Part shown: in pieces, positions 46,767-55,730 of the stretch
How positions within the stretch are numbered: position 1 is the first letter of the stretch
Layout of the letters: every line of letters starts with the position of its first letter
Source: Pseudoalteromonas sp. GCY
Lineage (GTDB): Bacteria; Pseudomonadota; Gammaproteobacteria; Enterobacterales; Alteromonadaceae
Direction of reading: 5' to 3'
NCBI RefSeq assembly: GCF_016695175.1
Contig: NZ_CP068023.1
Coordinates: 298,501 to 362,500 of the forward strand
DNA length: 64,000 nt
Made by a program: the position numbers and the translations under genes
The notes under the pieces: generated by a model
The model's database searches: none
Told to the model about the DNA's origin: nothing
What the model saw: the letters and a program-made list of their open reading frames with translations, nothing else

Positions 46767-48278
46767 GTCGGCCCTAAATATTGACGTTTTGATGCTCAGA
46801 CTGGCTGAACCATATCAGTAATCAGTCCAGACTGAGTATTCTCTTTATCGACAGTTCTGTTATTGCACTGCGCTTTTTACCGCTAATAGCTGATATAAAA
46901 TCCAGGCATAAAAAAGCCGCAGTTGGGCTAGAACTTTACGGCAGTTTTGGCCTACACCCGCAAGCACCGCATTCAGTTTGTCACCGAGCTTTCCTTTTAA
47001 GCAGTTAAGCCCTAAGTGACCGTCTTGTTTCATGTGCCCGATGATTGGCTCTATGGCATTGCGTCGCTTGAGCTTCTTTTTAATGCTCGGTGTCACACCG
47101 CGCTTTTGCCCTGCAATATACACATCATAACGTTCTGCAAAATGCCCGCGATAACCTCTATCTACAAAACAGCTGTATGGCCTTTTATCTGTGACGTTTT
47201 CTACTATTCTCAACGTTTCCCATAACGTGTCACCATCGTAGGGGTTACCGTGCATTGCATGAGCGCAGACCACAAACTGCTCTTTCAATGTTGTCGCGAC
47301 ACTCACTTTGACACCAAACTCATACGGGTTCGCGCTTTTTCCCTTGGAGATACATTCAACATCGGGTTCATGTAGGCTATAGAGTTTGTTTTTACTCGCT
47401 TTTTCTTGCTTTAACAGCCGCTCGGCCTGTTCTAGGGCATGGATAAACGCCTGGCTTGGCTGCTCAGTGATTTTTCTCAAGATGTCTTTCATCACCCGTC
47501 TGAGATAGTTTTTCTGTTTTTTTAATGTTTTCTTGATGCGTTTAAATTGCTTGGCATGGGCATAGCGCGCTACTTTTTGCGCGGTCTTAGGGCCAACTCG
47601 TTCATAACTTTGTCTAAGTCGAATACCGGCTTGCTTAGCGAAACCAACCAGTTTATCACGGCATTTTTCTAGTAGTTTACTGTCTGTTGGATGGGCGATA
47701 TTTTTCTCCATGACAGGTGCTGTCTACGACTACTTCTCGCAAGCTTGATGGTATTACTTTTAAGGCCCGCATCTACCGTGAGTGACAGCATTAACTCAAC
47801 CCCATCTTCGCCAATTCGCTTACGAAAGCGTGTCATTGAACTTGGGCAGCAAGGCGGTTCATGCGTAAAAAATTGCATGCCACAAAAATATTGCCAATAC
47901 GGGTTTTCGCACCACATGGCTACCGTATTTTCGTCAGACAATTTGTGAATTTGTTTCAGGTATTCGAGGCCCGCAAGTAAACGGATAGGCTTGGCGCCAG
48001 CGCCTTTATCGCCATAATGCTGTTTAAATTCAACCTCTAGGCGCTGCCAATCAATGAGTTTTGCTAGCTTCACTAGCTCATGACGGGGTGAAACAATATC
48101 AATAAGCTCGATTTGAAACTGGTGCTTTTGTGGTGTTTGCGCGGTTGGTTTTGGTTTCATTTTTACACTCAAATTGCAATGTTTTGGTTGTGTGATTCAA
48201 AAGAGCTGCAATTAGAGGGTAGTAAGATCGTTTAGATCTTCAAGTAATTCAATAAATTAAATTGGTTTCAGGGGCGAC
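46767..48278 (-). mobile_element. IS5-like insertion sequence with 6-bp target repeat
   Basis: 1512 bp. The ends are GTCGGCCCTAAA (46767) and, on the minus strand inward from 48278, GTCGCCCCTGAA (10 of 12 identical). TAAATA occurs directly outside both ends (46761-46766 and 48279-48284), consistent with a target-site duplication. The transposase inside is frameshifted, so the copy is probably dead. Confidence 0.8.
46860..48172 (-). pseudogene. IS5-family transposase, frameshifted
   Basis: Two overlapping frames together make one DDE transposase of about 435 residues. The N-terminal frame (48172 to 47669) has the DUF772-type LVKLAKLIDWQRLEVEF and ENPYWQYFCGMQFFTHEPPC. The C-terminal frame (47711 to 46860) has EKNIAHPTDSKLLEKCRDKL, SCFVDRGYRGHFAE and RRNAIEPIIGHMKQDG. 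The segment between, with catalytic VVVDST, is readable only in the third frame. Single extra bases near 47741 and near 47714 explain this. A programmed -1 slip at an A5 run would join the frames but would skip the VVVD segment. Confidence 0.85.
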
Positions 48279-48326
48279 TAAATAAGGTAGGGATGTTGCC
48301 TTAGCTAAGACCTTATTTCAGATAAT

Positions 48327-48579
48327 AAGTGCGACACTCATGGGATCGCGTAGAAGAGGAAGCTCGAAACAGCCAGAGCAAACGGCCACACCCCATTCGA
48401 CTATGTGATGTATTGCTTAAACAAATTAGCCCAGCTACAGTGCGATATCGACAGTTTACTGCCCTGGCATGTTAGCCTCTAGGTGTAGTTCGCTGCACGC
48501 TTACTGAGTTTTAAGCAGCCAGCTGTGGTATTCAAAGAAATGACGCAGGCTGCTTAATTTTGGAAAGAGTGTCGCACTT
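48327..48579. repeat. 253-bp segment bounded by 13-bp perfect inverted repeats
   Basis: AAGTGCGACACTC (48327-48339) and GAGTGTCGCACTT (48567-48579) are exact inverted repeats. They enclose an IS66 remnant and a further perfect 10-bp inverted repeat TTAAGCAGCC/GGCTGCTTAA (48511-48520, 48548-48557). They may be ends of a degenerate or miniature transposable element. No target duplication is obvious. Confidence 0.55.
48354..48504 (+). pseudogene. 3' end of an IS66-family element
   Basis: The frame 48354-48482 reads KLETARANGHTPFDYVMYCL and ends DSLLPWHVSL. This is the conserved C-terminus of IS66 transposases (ETAKANG...LLPW). Just downstream, GTGTAGTTCGCTGCACGCTTAC ends at 48504; its reverse complement begins GTAAGCG, as IS66 terminal repeats do. 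Everything upstream of codon 354 of this frame is missing. Confidence 0.75.
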
Positions 48580-48619
48580 CAGAGTTGAATTCGGGAATAA
48601 CTTAATACCAGAATCGTAA

Positions 48620-48988
48620 TTATATGTTAGCGTTGGATGTGTGTATCTGATTTATTTTCCATCCTTCATTAATCTTTATCCAAATTTCGGAAAAGAATAT
48701 TCGACGTATTGTAGAGTCTTTTGATCTAATCTCTCCAAGCCCTGTAATGATGCATGTATCCCCTAACTCTAGGATATCTAGGCTAACATCTGACGCATAT
48801 ACACTGCTTTTGAACCACCGACCGTCAGAAACTCTTTTATTTATAGTAGAGTATCTGGCATCTCTACATTCTATACCTAATTCATTTACAGCTTTAAATG
48901 AAGGCATTTCTATATCCTTTAATATTTCAACATCTCCTCTAAGAAAGGAATTATGCCAATTACTTCTAATTTCACTTAGTTGTTTCAT
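48620..48988 (-). CDS. SnoaL/DUF4440-like small protein
   Basis: 122 residues from the ATG at 48988. IRSNWHNSFLRGDVEILKDI, YSTINKRVSDGRWFKSSVYASDVSLDIL and EIWIKINEGWKINQIHTS match the NTF2-like SnoaL/DUF4440 pattern. Family members are enzymes or binding proteins; no specific role can be given. The start overlaps the end of the broken JmjC-type gene by 17 bp, so they once formed a coupled pair. The region is AT-rich compared with its chromosomal flanks, consistent with transfer. Confidence 0.7.
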   Translation of the reverse strand: MKQLSEIRSNWHNSFLRGDVEILKDIEMPSFKAVNELGIECRDARYSTINKRVSDGRWFKSSVYASDVSLDILELGDTCIITGLGEIRSKDSTIRRIFFSEIWIKINEGWKINQIHTSNANI

Positions 48989-49367
48989 AGTTTCGTCCAA
49001 ATTTAGATTTATTTTTTGATATCTCTTCTGTAATTCGTGAAGCTGATAGAGCTTCGGCTAAAATAGAGAGAACTTTTTTAATATTCGAATCATTATTTAA
49101 ACTGGTAATAGGCTCTCTTAATTCAGGATACATATGCATGTTATCACTCATTTCTTTTATTAGTTCGTAGATCTTTTTAATGTTTATAGAAAATGATATT
49201 AATATTGAAGGTGACTTGGCTGTTTCTACATTATGCCAGAATCAATTTGGTATATAAATAAACTCGCCCTCACTGATGGTTTTTTCCAATAATGGTTTTC
49301 CCGATGGTTTATTAAAAAGAAAACTCTTCTGATGCTTTGTTGGTTTTTGCACAGTAGGTTCGTATAC

Positions 49368-50586
49368 CACGGCGGGATCACACTTTGTAAAAAGGCTTTA
49401 ACACTCGGTCTTTTTCTGATCTAATAACGCCCACATTATCACTATCTACTTGTTAATTATGTCGTTATTTAGCCACCTTGAACTTGTTGAAGATAAGCGT
49501 TCTTCTATCAATCAACATCATGATCTTACTGATGTTTTGTTTCTTATCATCTCGGCGGTTTTATCTGGTTGTGAAGGCTGGAAAGATATCGAGGTGTTCG
49601 GGCACAGTAAACTGCCTTGGCTCAGGCAGTTCAGAGCATTTAAGCACGGTATTCCAATGCGACATAGCATTGCACGTATTCTTAAAACAGTAGAAACTGA
49701 CTCTCTGGTTTTGGCCTTGTTCAGTTGGGTCAACGAACAGCGCTCTCAGTCTGGTAAGCCAATCATTGCGTTTGATGGTAAAACTCTGCGCGGTGCCAGT
49801 AAAAAGCGTGAGGATAACTTACATTTGGTGTCTGCTTTTGATTGCGAGTCTGGTTTAACTTTGTATCAGCGAACGGTAGAAAATAAGTCCAATGAGATAC
49901 CGGCAGTTAGGGCCTTATTAGATGTGCTCGATATTTCAGATTCTATCGTCACACTAGACGCACTACATTGTCAGAAAGCGACACTTTCAGCATTGATTTC
50001 AAGAGGGGCTGACTATCTGGTTCAGGTCAAAGCAAATCAGAAAACACTCTATAAAGCAGTCACTTCATGTTTTGAAACAGCCTTTGAAGAAGAAAAGAAT
50101 TTGCCTGAAGATGTACAAGTCAGCAATGGTCATGGACGTCAGGAAACACGCATCACTTATGTTCTGAAGGCCGACAATCTGCCTGAAGAGATAAGAGAAA
50201 AATGGCCTGGGCTTACTTCGCTGATCGCGGTTGAAAGACACAAAAAATCCGAGTCGATAACAAAAATAGACACGCACTTTTATGTCACTTCAGTTGAGCC
50301 TGATGCACAGATGTTACAAAAAGCTATCCGCCACCATTGGCACATCGAGAACCAGCAGCATTGGGTACTGGATGTGGTGTTTAAGGAAGATGCTTGCCAG
50401 ATCAGTGAGCCGATTTCGGCGGAAAACATGGCGCTGTTCAGACGGGTCGTTCGCAACTTGGTAAAACAGCACACAGGTCGTAAAGATTCGATACGTGGTA
50501 AGTGCGTTCGGGCCAGTTTTGACGATGAATTCAGGGCAGAGCTTATCTTCGGTTAATGGTCGTTAACGAAGTATGCTCTCACCCTG
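49368..50586 (+). mobile_element. ISAs1-family insertion sequence, copy 2, with 10-bp target duplication
   Basis: 1219 bp. Left end CACGGCGGGATCACACTTTG (49368); right end, inward on the minus strand from 50586, CAGGGTGAGAGCATACTTCG; 13 or so of 20 positions agree. GTTCGTATAC occurs directly on both sides (49358-49367 and 50587-50596), a 10-bp target duplication as expected for ISAs1. The element sits inside the JmjC-type gene in the opposite orientation. Confidence 0.92.
49459..50556 (+). CDS. ISAs1-family transposase
   Basis: 365 residues from the ATG at 49459 (MSLFSHLELVEDKRS); a TTG three codons earlier is in frame. HHDLTDVLFLIISAVLSGCEGWKDI, IIAFDGKTLRGASKK, SIVTLDALHCQKATL and HWHIENQQHWVLDVVFKEDA are the family landmarks, including the catalytic acidic residues. 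Intact frame with proper element ends and target duplication, so this copy could be active or was until recently. Confidence 0.94.
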   Translation: MSLFSHLELVEDKRSSINQHHDLTDVLFLIISAVLSGCEGWKDIEVFGHSKLPWLRQFRAFKHGIPMRHSIARILKTVETDSLVLALFSWVNEQRSQSGKPIIAFDGKTLRGASKKREDNLHLVSAFDCESGLTLYQRTVENKSNEIPAVRALLDVLDISDSIVTLDALHCQKATLSALISRGADYLVQVKANQKTLYKAVTSCFETAFEEEKNLPEDVQVSNGHGRQETRITYVLKADNLPEEIREKWPGLTSLIAVERHKKSESITKIDTHFYVTSVEPDAQMLQKAIRHHWHIENQQHWVLDVVFKEDACQISEPISAENMALFRRVVRNLVKQHTGRKDSIRGKCVRASFDDEFRAELIFG

Positions 50587-51248
50587 GTTCGTATACGACC
50601 CAGTTTTTTCACCCAATACCTGATAAGCAATACCGTCTATACTGTCGAAGTGAAGGCCAAAGCTTGGGTTTTTGTCAGTAGAATAATAGAGGTTGGCATT
50701 GACTTTTTCAAAAAAAACACTCTCTATTTTCTTACACAAGTCAAAGATTTCCGGGAAAAAATGTTGACATCGATCTATTATCATCGTATTCCCGTCGTCC
50801 AATAATCTATTAATCATACGTATATTTAGTTGTGGAACGACGCCATTATGACCCTGAATTTTGTAATCTACGAAGCCTTTGAACCCTTTTGATAAGGGTA
50901 CTCCTTCACCACAGAACCTTATTCTTGGGTAATCTAATAAATCACTTTCGAGCAAACGAAATAGCCTAGAACTTATAGTGCTTTTTAGTTCACATCCTAT
51001 AACCTCTCCGAAATGGATAGAATCACGACTTTTTGAAATTGAGGAATTCGAGGCCGCGTATGCTGCGCCGAGGAGCACTCAGGAACTCACGCGCTTGATA
51101 ACAGATATTCGGTCAAATACATTGCTAACATCATGAAAGCGGTGAGTTGTTTCATGTAACGGCAAGGTCTTCAATTACGGAGTGCCATGCATCGATGATA
51201 TACAATGTCTCGGACGTCTTGCTTTGCAGGAGCCTCTCGGCGAAAGGA

Positions 51249-51566
51249 CTGAATCACAAATGGGTAATGGGCATTACCTGTGTCCGTGTTCAAAAGTAGT
51301 GGCTATATTTCGCGATTGTAATGGACTTGTATACCCGAAAAAATCATAGGCTTGAGCCTGGGGGTTACATGACCGTTCAACCTATACAGATGGTCATAAG
51401 TGCAAGGGGAGTAAAGTCAGAGGTACTCATTCATCCAGGCTTTGGCACGTAATATCGTTCAAATCACTAGGTGGCGAAGGTGTTCCCCAATAAATGCTGA
51501 ACTTCATATAACAAAATATAGTAACATAAGAGGAGCGCCAACTGGCCATGTTCACTCGCGACCAAC
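51249..51566 (+). pseudogene. Degenerate IS3-family transposase (OrfB) remnant
   Basis: Translated through stops, this stretch reads LNHKWVMGITCVRVQK, WLYFAIVMDLYTRKN, then MTVQPIQMV and RGVKSEVLIHPGFGT. This follows the integrase core of IS3 OrfB proteins (NQKWVTDITY, WLYLAVVMDLYSRKI, LQMA, GVIVHSDRGSQY). At least four in-frame stops or shifts show that it is dead. The remaining 51079-51248 and 51567-51747 hold no gene I can support; the first part may be further 5' OrfB debris. Confidence 0.7.
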
Positions 51567-51747
51567 GTTCCGAGGTACACGCTTCATAATAAGATAAGGC
51601 TTAATCTTTGCAGATAAAGTCAGACTAGAATATTGATGCTGTTTGGCTATCGATACACAGAGGCCTCTCAGTCATAAATCGAAAAGGGGCAGAAACTTGT
51701 TAGCTGAGGCATGATCTGGCCACAATCGCAGAGTACCAAAATGGTTT

Positions 51748-52395
51748 CCCGCCAGCAGCTTTTTGATGGACCAGTGCCAGTATTTAACTGTGACTTACAA
51801 GTGATCTTTGCTGAGTGAGTTAATAACTTGCTGGGCTCGTGACACTTGTTGCAGGCCGAGCTTCACCTGTTTCGTGGCGGGGACAAACGGAGTAGGAGCC
51901 GTTTTCGAGCTCTGAATCACAGGATATTCATGAAGCAAATTAGCATACATGGACTGAGTACTCGGTTTCAGCAAGAAATCAATAAATAACTCGGCATTGT
52001 GTGCATTGGGTGAGTGCCTTGCTATCGCAACCGTGGTGGTAGAAATAGGTGTTTTTCCCGAGTGCATTTTCAGAAAGTGGATCTCTAGCTGTTCGGCAAG
52101 TGCCTTATCGCGCTTATTTTCGGAGTGCTGCATCATGCTCCAATAATAGTGATTCGCCAGCGCAAATTCACATTGACCTTGTGCAAGCGCTCGCAGTTGA
52201 TCTCTATCTCCTCCCACAGGGCGTTTTGCTAATAGCGTATTAGCTTGGTTGAGCCACGAGGAGTCATTGTTATTTGAAGAAGCATAGAGGCTCGATGCTA
52301 ACGTCAAGTTATAACTATGAGACCACTGGCGAATGCAAAACTTACCCTGGTAAAGCGTTTTATCTAAATCCGAAAAGTGCTCGGGCAAGGGTGTA
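51748..52395. repeat. Right copy of the long direct duplication
   Basis: 648 bp matching 44662-45174, with 135 bp more that the left copy has lost. Its first 70 bp are the 3' end of the lipoprotein gene (stop at 51814-51816) without the rest of that gene; the sequence left of 51748 is unrelated. The remainder is the 3' two-thirds of the intact substrate-binding gene. Confidence 0.9.
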
Positions 52396-52802
52396 GAAAC
52401 GCCTTTTTTACGGAATAATGCGCGTGTTCTTATCGAAACACTGATCCACCGCTTATCATCATCCTTGAGTTCATGATTTACTGCTTGCCAATTTGTGATC
52501 TTGTCGATAGGGCGCAGTAGTGTTTTGTAATCATGCAACTGAATTAGATCGGAGGTGAGCAACACATCGGCCTTTGAGTCGGCGCCATCGCTTTTGAGAC
52601 GCTCAAGCAGTTGTGCTGATTTACCATTTACTAGGTTTACGGTGATCCCAGTCTCTTTTTCAAATGCCTGGAGGACAGGTTGAATTAATTCATATTTTCT
52701 AAATGAATAGACGTTTACTTGCGAGGTGTGGGGCTGCTTCGCAACCGCTTGACCAAAATGTACCCAAAAGAGCAAAAAAAGGAAAAGTTTACTTTTATTC
52801 AT
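51795..52802 (-). CDS. Periplasmic iron(III)-type substrate-binding protein (FbpA/FutA family)
   Basis: 335 residues with a signal peptide (cleavage near HFGQAVAK, residue 22). QVNVYSFRKYELIQPVLQAFEKETGITVNLVNGKSAQLLERL is the family opening, split here for length at the first motif. Later it has KADVLLTSDLIQL, QGQCEFALANHYYWSMM (Tyr-rich metal site) and SPNAHNAELFIDFLLKP. Family members bind Fe3+ for ABC import. No FbpB/FbpC-type genes are in the window. The intact copy; a truncated duplicate lies at 44.7 kb. Divergent from the GGDEF-EAL gene with 45 bp between. Confidence 0.9.
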   Translation of the reverse strand: MNKSKLFLFLLFWVHFGQAVAKQPHTSQVNVYSFRKYELIQPVLQAFEKETGITVNLVNGKSAQLLERLKSDGADSKADVLLTSDLIQLHDYKTLLRPIDKITNWQAVNHELKDDDKRWISVSIRTRALFRKKGVSTPLPEHFSDLDKTLYQGKFCIRQWSHSYNLTLASSLYASSNNNDSSWLNQANTLLAKRPVGGDRDQLRALAQGQCEFALANHYYWSMMQHSENKRDKALAEQLEIHFLKMHSGKTPISTTTVAIARHSPNAHNAELFIDFLLKPSTQSMYANLLHEYPVIQSSKTAPTPFVPATKQVKLGLQQVSRAQQVINSLSKDHL

Positions 52803-52847
52803 TGCAAATAAGAATTATTATCGAATGGGTGTAGCATACAATGTTCG

Positions 52848-55589
52848 ATGAAGATGTCCAGAATTAAACGACGCGTTTTTACAAATGCCATTCTCCAGAG
52901 TACTCAACAGGTTTTTAAGCGAAGGCTTCCTGTGTTGGGGTTCATCTTGTTGTTCGCCTGTTTGATATATGTTGGTTTGATAGCGAATGTTTACTACCAA
53001 AACCAATCAGAAAGCAAAAGCGCCCAGGAGTTGACGCGGTTAGAGTACTTACTGGATAGTAAGTTGCAACACGTTGCCCACCTACTGTATTCGATAGACG
53101 CCTACCTCAACACTCATCAAGATGCAGACTTTTATAAGATAGCGCAATCACAGCTTACCACGGCGAATTTAGGGTTGAGTATGGAAACATACGCAGTGGT
53201 TTCACCTGAACAATTCTCCATATTAGAGAAAGTGCAGCGTGAAAGAGGGTATTTTGACTTTAAAGTTAGAGGCAATCTAGATAAACAGGCTAACCAATGG
53301 CTGGTGGTTACCCGTGCCGCACCTGTGTCTGAAGTTGGTCAGACCGTCGGGCAGGCGGAGGTACTTGAGAGAGATATTTTTGCAGAGCGGGATGAGAATG
53401 ACTTAACGACCTATGTCTGGCCAAATAGGCAAAAACTCAGTGTATTGATTGAGCAACCGGGTTTTGGAGAGTTTAAAACGCTACTGGGATTAAGTTTTGA
53501 GTTACCTTTTTTATTGGATTCACTATTTGGCCAACTATATCAGCAGCGCAAGCAACACTTATTGGTCTCTTCAAAAAAAGAAATTATTTATAGCTCCGAT
53601 TGGCAGAAGCGCTTCGACCTTCAGAGTTTAACGCCAAGTGCGGTACACACCATTAATTTTTATGGTTTGCCCATTACTATGCAGTTGTATGATGAGGCGT
53701 GTTTACATCCAAGTTGGTTAAATAACCATAGCGTGCTTATTGTACTCTTTTTAAGTATTTTGGCCGCCTGTATTTTATTGGTGTGGCTCCAGCTAAGGCA
53801 ACTGAAAAACCGCAATGACACCGTCAATAATTTAGTTGTTGAAAGAACTAAAAGCTTAGAGGTGTCTAATCACAGGTTACAAGTCGAATCTAATAAGCGG
53901 TTAGGGGCTTTGCAGCAACAGGTTGCTGCAGAGCGTAAGTATAAAAGTTTATTCGTTAATAGTCATGAAGGTTTATTTGTACTAAATCGCCGGGGCTACA
54001 TCATTGACTCCAACCCCGCTTTCAATGCGTTACTTTTTGGTGGGCGTATTCCTTCGCCAAATACAGACTTTAGTGCACTTATGCAAGACTCTGAGTGTCA
54101 TGAGCAGTGGAACCAGATTGTTGCCACTAAGCAAGCTCACCAAGAAATGGAGTGGTTAGCAAAAGCAGAATCGGGAGAGCATATCTGGCTTAGACATTCT
54201 GGGCATTGGTTGCATCAACCGGATAGTTGCCTGTATGAGGGGAGAGTGACGGACATTACTCAGGCTAAACTGTTCCAAGAACAATTGCGATATAAAGCGC
54301 AACATGACAGCTTGACCGATCTGCTAAACCGTCAGAGCTTTGTGTCTTTGGTTGATAAGCTCCGTGAGCGTAAACGCGCCAAGTTTACTTTGCTATATAT
54401 TGACTTAGACCGCTTTAAGCTAATAAACGATACCTTAGGCCATCAAGCCGGCGATAAGCTGCTTATCGAATTTGCAACAAGAATGCGTATGCTGCTTAGT
54501 AGCTATGCCGATGTTGCCCGGCTTGGCGGTGATGAATTCGCCGTCCTTATTTACGACGAGCATCTACATGAACCAATCGAGGGTGTGCTTGAAGATATTC
54601 TTGCGCGGATCCGAGCGCCATTTCTGTACCAGGGTAACAGTCATTGTGTAAGTGGTAGCGTTGGTGTACGTCACTTTACCGTTCCGTGTTTACATTGCGA
54701 TGCTGAGAAACTACTGCATGATGCCGATATTGCAATGTATGAGGCAAAGAAGCGAGGCAAGAACACTTATCATATATTCACTAATGCAATCGCTTGCGAA
54801 GCAGGTCGAAAGATCCAGATTGAGCAAGCGCTACAGGCAATAGTCATGTCTCGCGAACTAAGCTTGAATTTGCAACCCGTTTATTGTCAAAAAGGGCAGA
54901 ACCTAAAAGGGTTCGAAGCACTACTACGCTGGAATAGTCCAACGCTCGGAGAAGTAAGTCCCGCGGAATTTATTCCCATAGCAGAACAATGCGCGAAGAT
55001 TTCAGAGCTTGGTCGCTGGGTATTTGATCAGGCGCTCAATTTTATCAATGCCGTAGGAGACAGCACCCTCTTTGTCGCGGTTAATGTTTCTCCGTTGCAA
55101 CTCCAGTCGCAGGAATTTATCGATTGGCTAGTGTCTCGTTGTGAGGATGAAAATGTTGCGATGAAACAAATTAAGCTTGAGTTGACGGAGTCTGCAATGA
55201 TGGCAGAGGAAAACATGCTTATTGGGCCGCTTGAGCAACTTCATCAAGCGGGATTTGGCATCTATATTGATGACTTCGGCACAGGTTATAGCAGCCTTGC
55301 TCGGCTCAATCATCTTCCTGTGGATGGCATTAAAATTGATAGAGCTTTTATGTCCGGCATTGAACAGGGCGGTAAGGCAACGCAACTCATTGAAGCGATT
55401 TGCGCGATTGCGCACAGCTTTAACCTTGTAGTGACAGCCGAGGGCATTGAAACGGCAGCGCAGCTGGATACGTTATCAAGGCTTTATTGTCATCAAACGC
55501 AAGGCTATTTTATGTCGAAGCCACTTGTTGTGGCTGAAGCCAAACGCCTCGTTTTGCCGCACAAAAAAGTACATCAGTTATTTGCCTAG
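52848..55589 (+). CDS. Membrane-bound GGDEF-EAL c-di-GMP protein with PAS domain
   Basis: 913 residues. Transmembrane helix 1 (about 29-49), a periplasmic CHASE-like domain (about 50-290), transmembrane helix 2 (about 293-316), coiled coil, PAS (about 365-475), GGDEF (about 480-640) and EAL (about 655-905). GGDEF is RLGGDEFAVLI without an RxxD I-site (SYAD at that position). The EAL domain keeps FEALLRW, IKLELTES, IYIDDFGTGYSSL, VDGIKIDRAFM and VTAEGIET, so phosphodiesterase activity is likely. The periplasmic domain probably senses an external ligand. It may be functionally linked to the divergent iron-type binding protein. Confidence 0.93.
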   Translation: MKMSRIKRRVFTNAILQSTQQVFKRRLPVLGFILLFACLIYVGLIANVYYQNQSESKSAQELTRLEYLLDSKLQHVAHLLYSIDAYLNTHQDADFYKIAQSQLTTANLGLSMETYAVVSPEQFSILEKVQRERGYFDFKVRGNLDKQANQWLVVTRAAPVSEVGQTVGQAEVLERDIFAERDENDLTTYVWPNRQKLSVLIEQPGFGEFKTLLGLSFELPFLLDSLFGQLYQQRKQHLLVSSKKEIIYSSDWQKRFDLQSLTPSAVHTINFYGLPITMQLYDEACLHPSWLNNHSVLIVLFLSILAACILLVWLQLRQLKNRNDTVNNLVVERTKSLEVSNHRLQVESNKRLGALQQQVAAERKYKSLFVNSHEGLFVLNRRGYIIDSNPAFNALLFGGRIPSPNTDFSALMQDSECHEQWNQIVATKQAHQEMEWLAKAESGEHIWLRHSGHWLHQPDSCLYEGRVTDITQAKLFQEQLRYKAQHDSLTDLLNRQSFVSLVDKLRERKRAKFTLLYIDLDRFKLINDTLGHQAGDKLLIEFATRMRMLLSSYADVARLGGDEFAVLIYDEHLHEPIEGVLEDILARIRAPFLYQGNSHCVSGSVGVRHFTVPCLHCDAEKLLHDADIAMYEAKKRGKNTYHIFTNAIACEAGRKIQIEQALQAIVMSRELSLNLQPVYCQKGQNLKGFEALLRWNSPTLGEVSPAEFIPIAEQCAKISELGRWVFDQALNFINAVGDSTLFVAVNVSPLQLQSQEFIDWLVSRCEDENVAMKQIKLELTESAMMAEENMLIGPLEQLHQAGFGIYIDDFGTGYSSLARLNHLPVDGIKIDRAFMSGIEQGGKATQLIEAICAIAHSFNLVVTAEGIETAAQLDTLSRLYCHQTQGYFMSKPLVVAEAKRLVLPHKKVHQLFA

Positions 55590-55730
55590 TTAAAAAAATA
55601 ACCAGAGGTTTGGATAACAAAGTGACATCTTATTAGGTGATAGAAATAATGGCTGAAAAAGTAAAAATACCTATTGACCTTAACATGGGTTGAGGTTTTA
55701 ACCTGCCTCCATCAACTTTAGGAGTCAGTC

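Larger units (their letters stand above)
48972..51078 (-). pseudogene. JmjC-type oxygenase gene, broken by frameshift, nonsense codon and IS insertion
   Basis: The 5' part (51078 to about 50604) encodes NANLYYSTDKNPSFGLHFDSIDGIAYQVLGEK, split here for length at HFD. This is the JmjC/cupin core with the HxD metal pair. Reading past the second ISAs1 element restores NWVVYEPTVQKPTKHQ, then ISEGEFIYIPN and FWHNVET, the distal His strand. Three lesions are visible: a run of six A (50604-50609) that needs seven for the frame, the IS insertion at 49368-50586, and a TGA (49242-49244) where Trp fits (IPN-W-FWHN). The start is uncertain; no clear ATG. Relatives hydroxylate proteins or are of unknown substrate. 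Confidence 0.75.
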
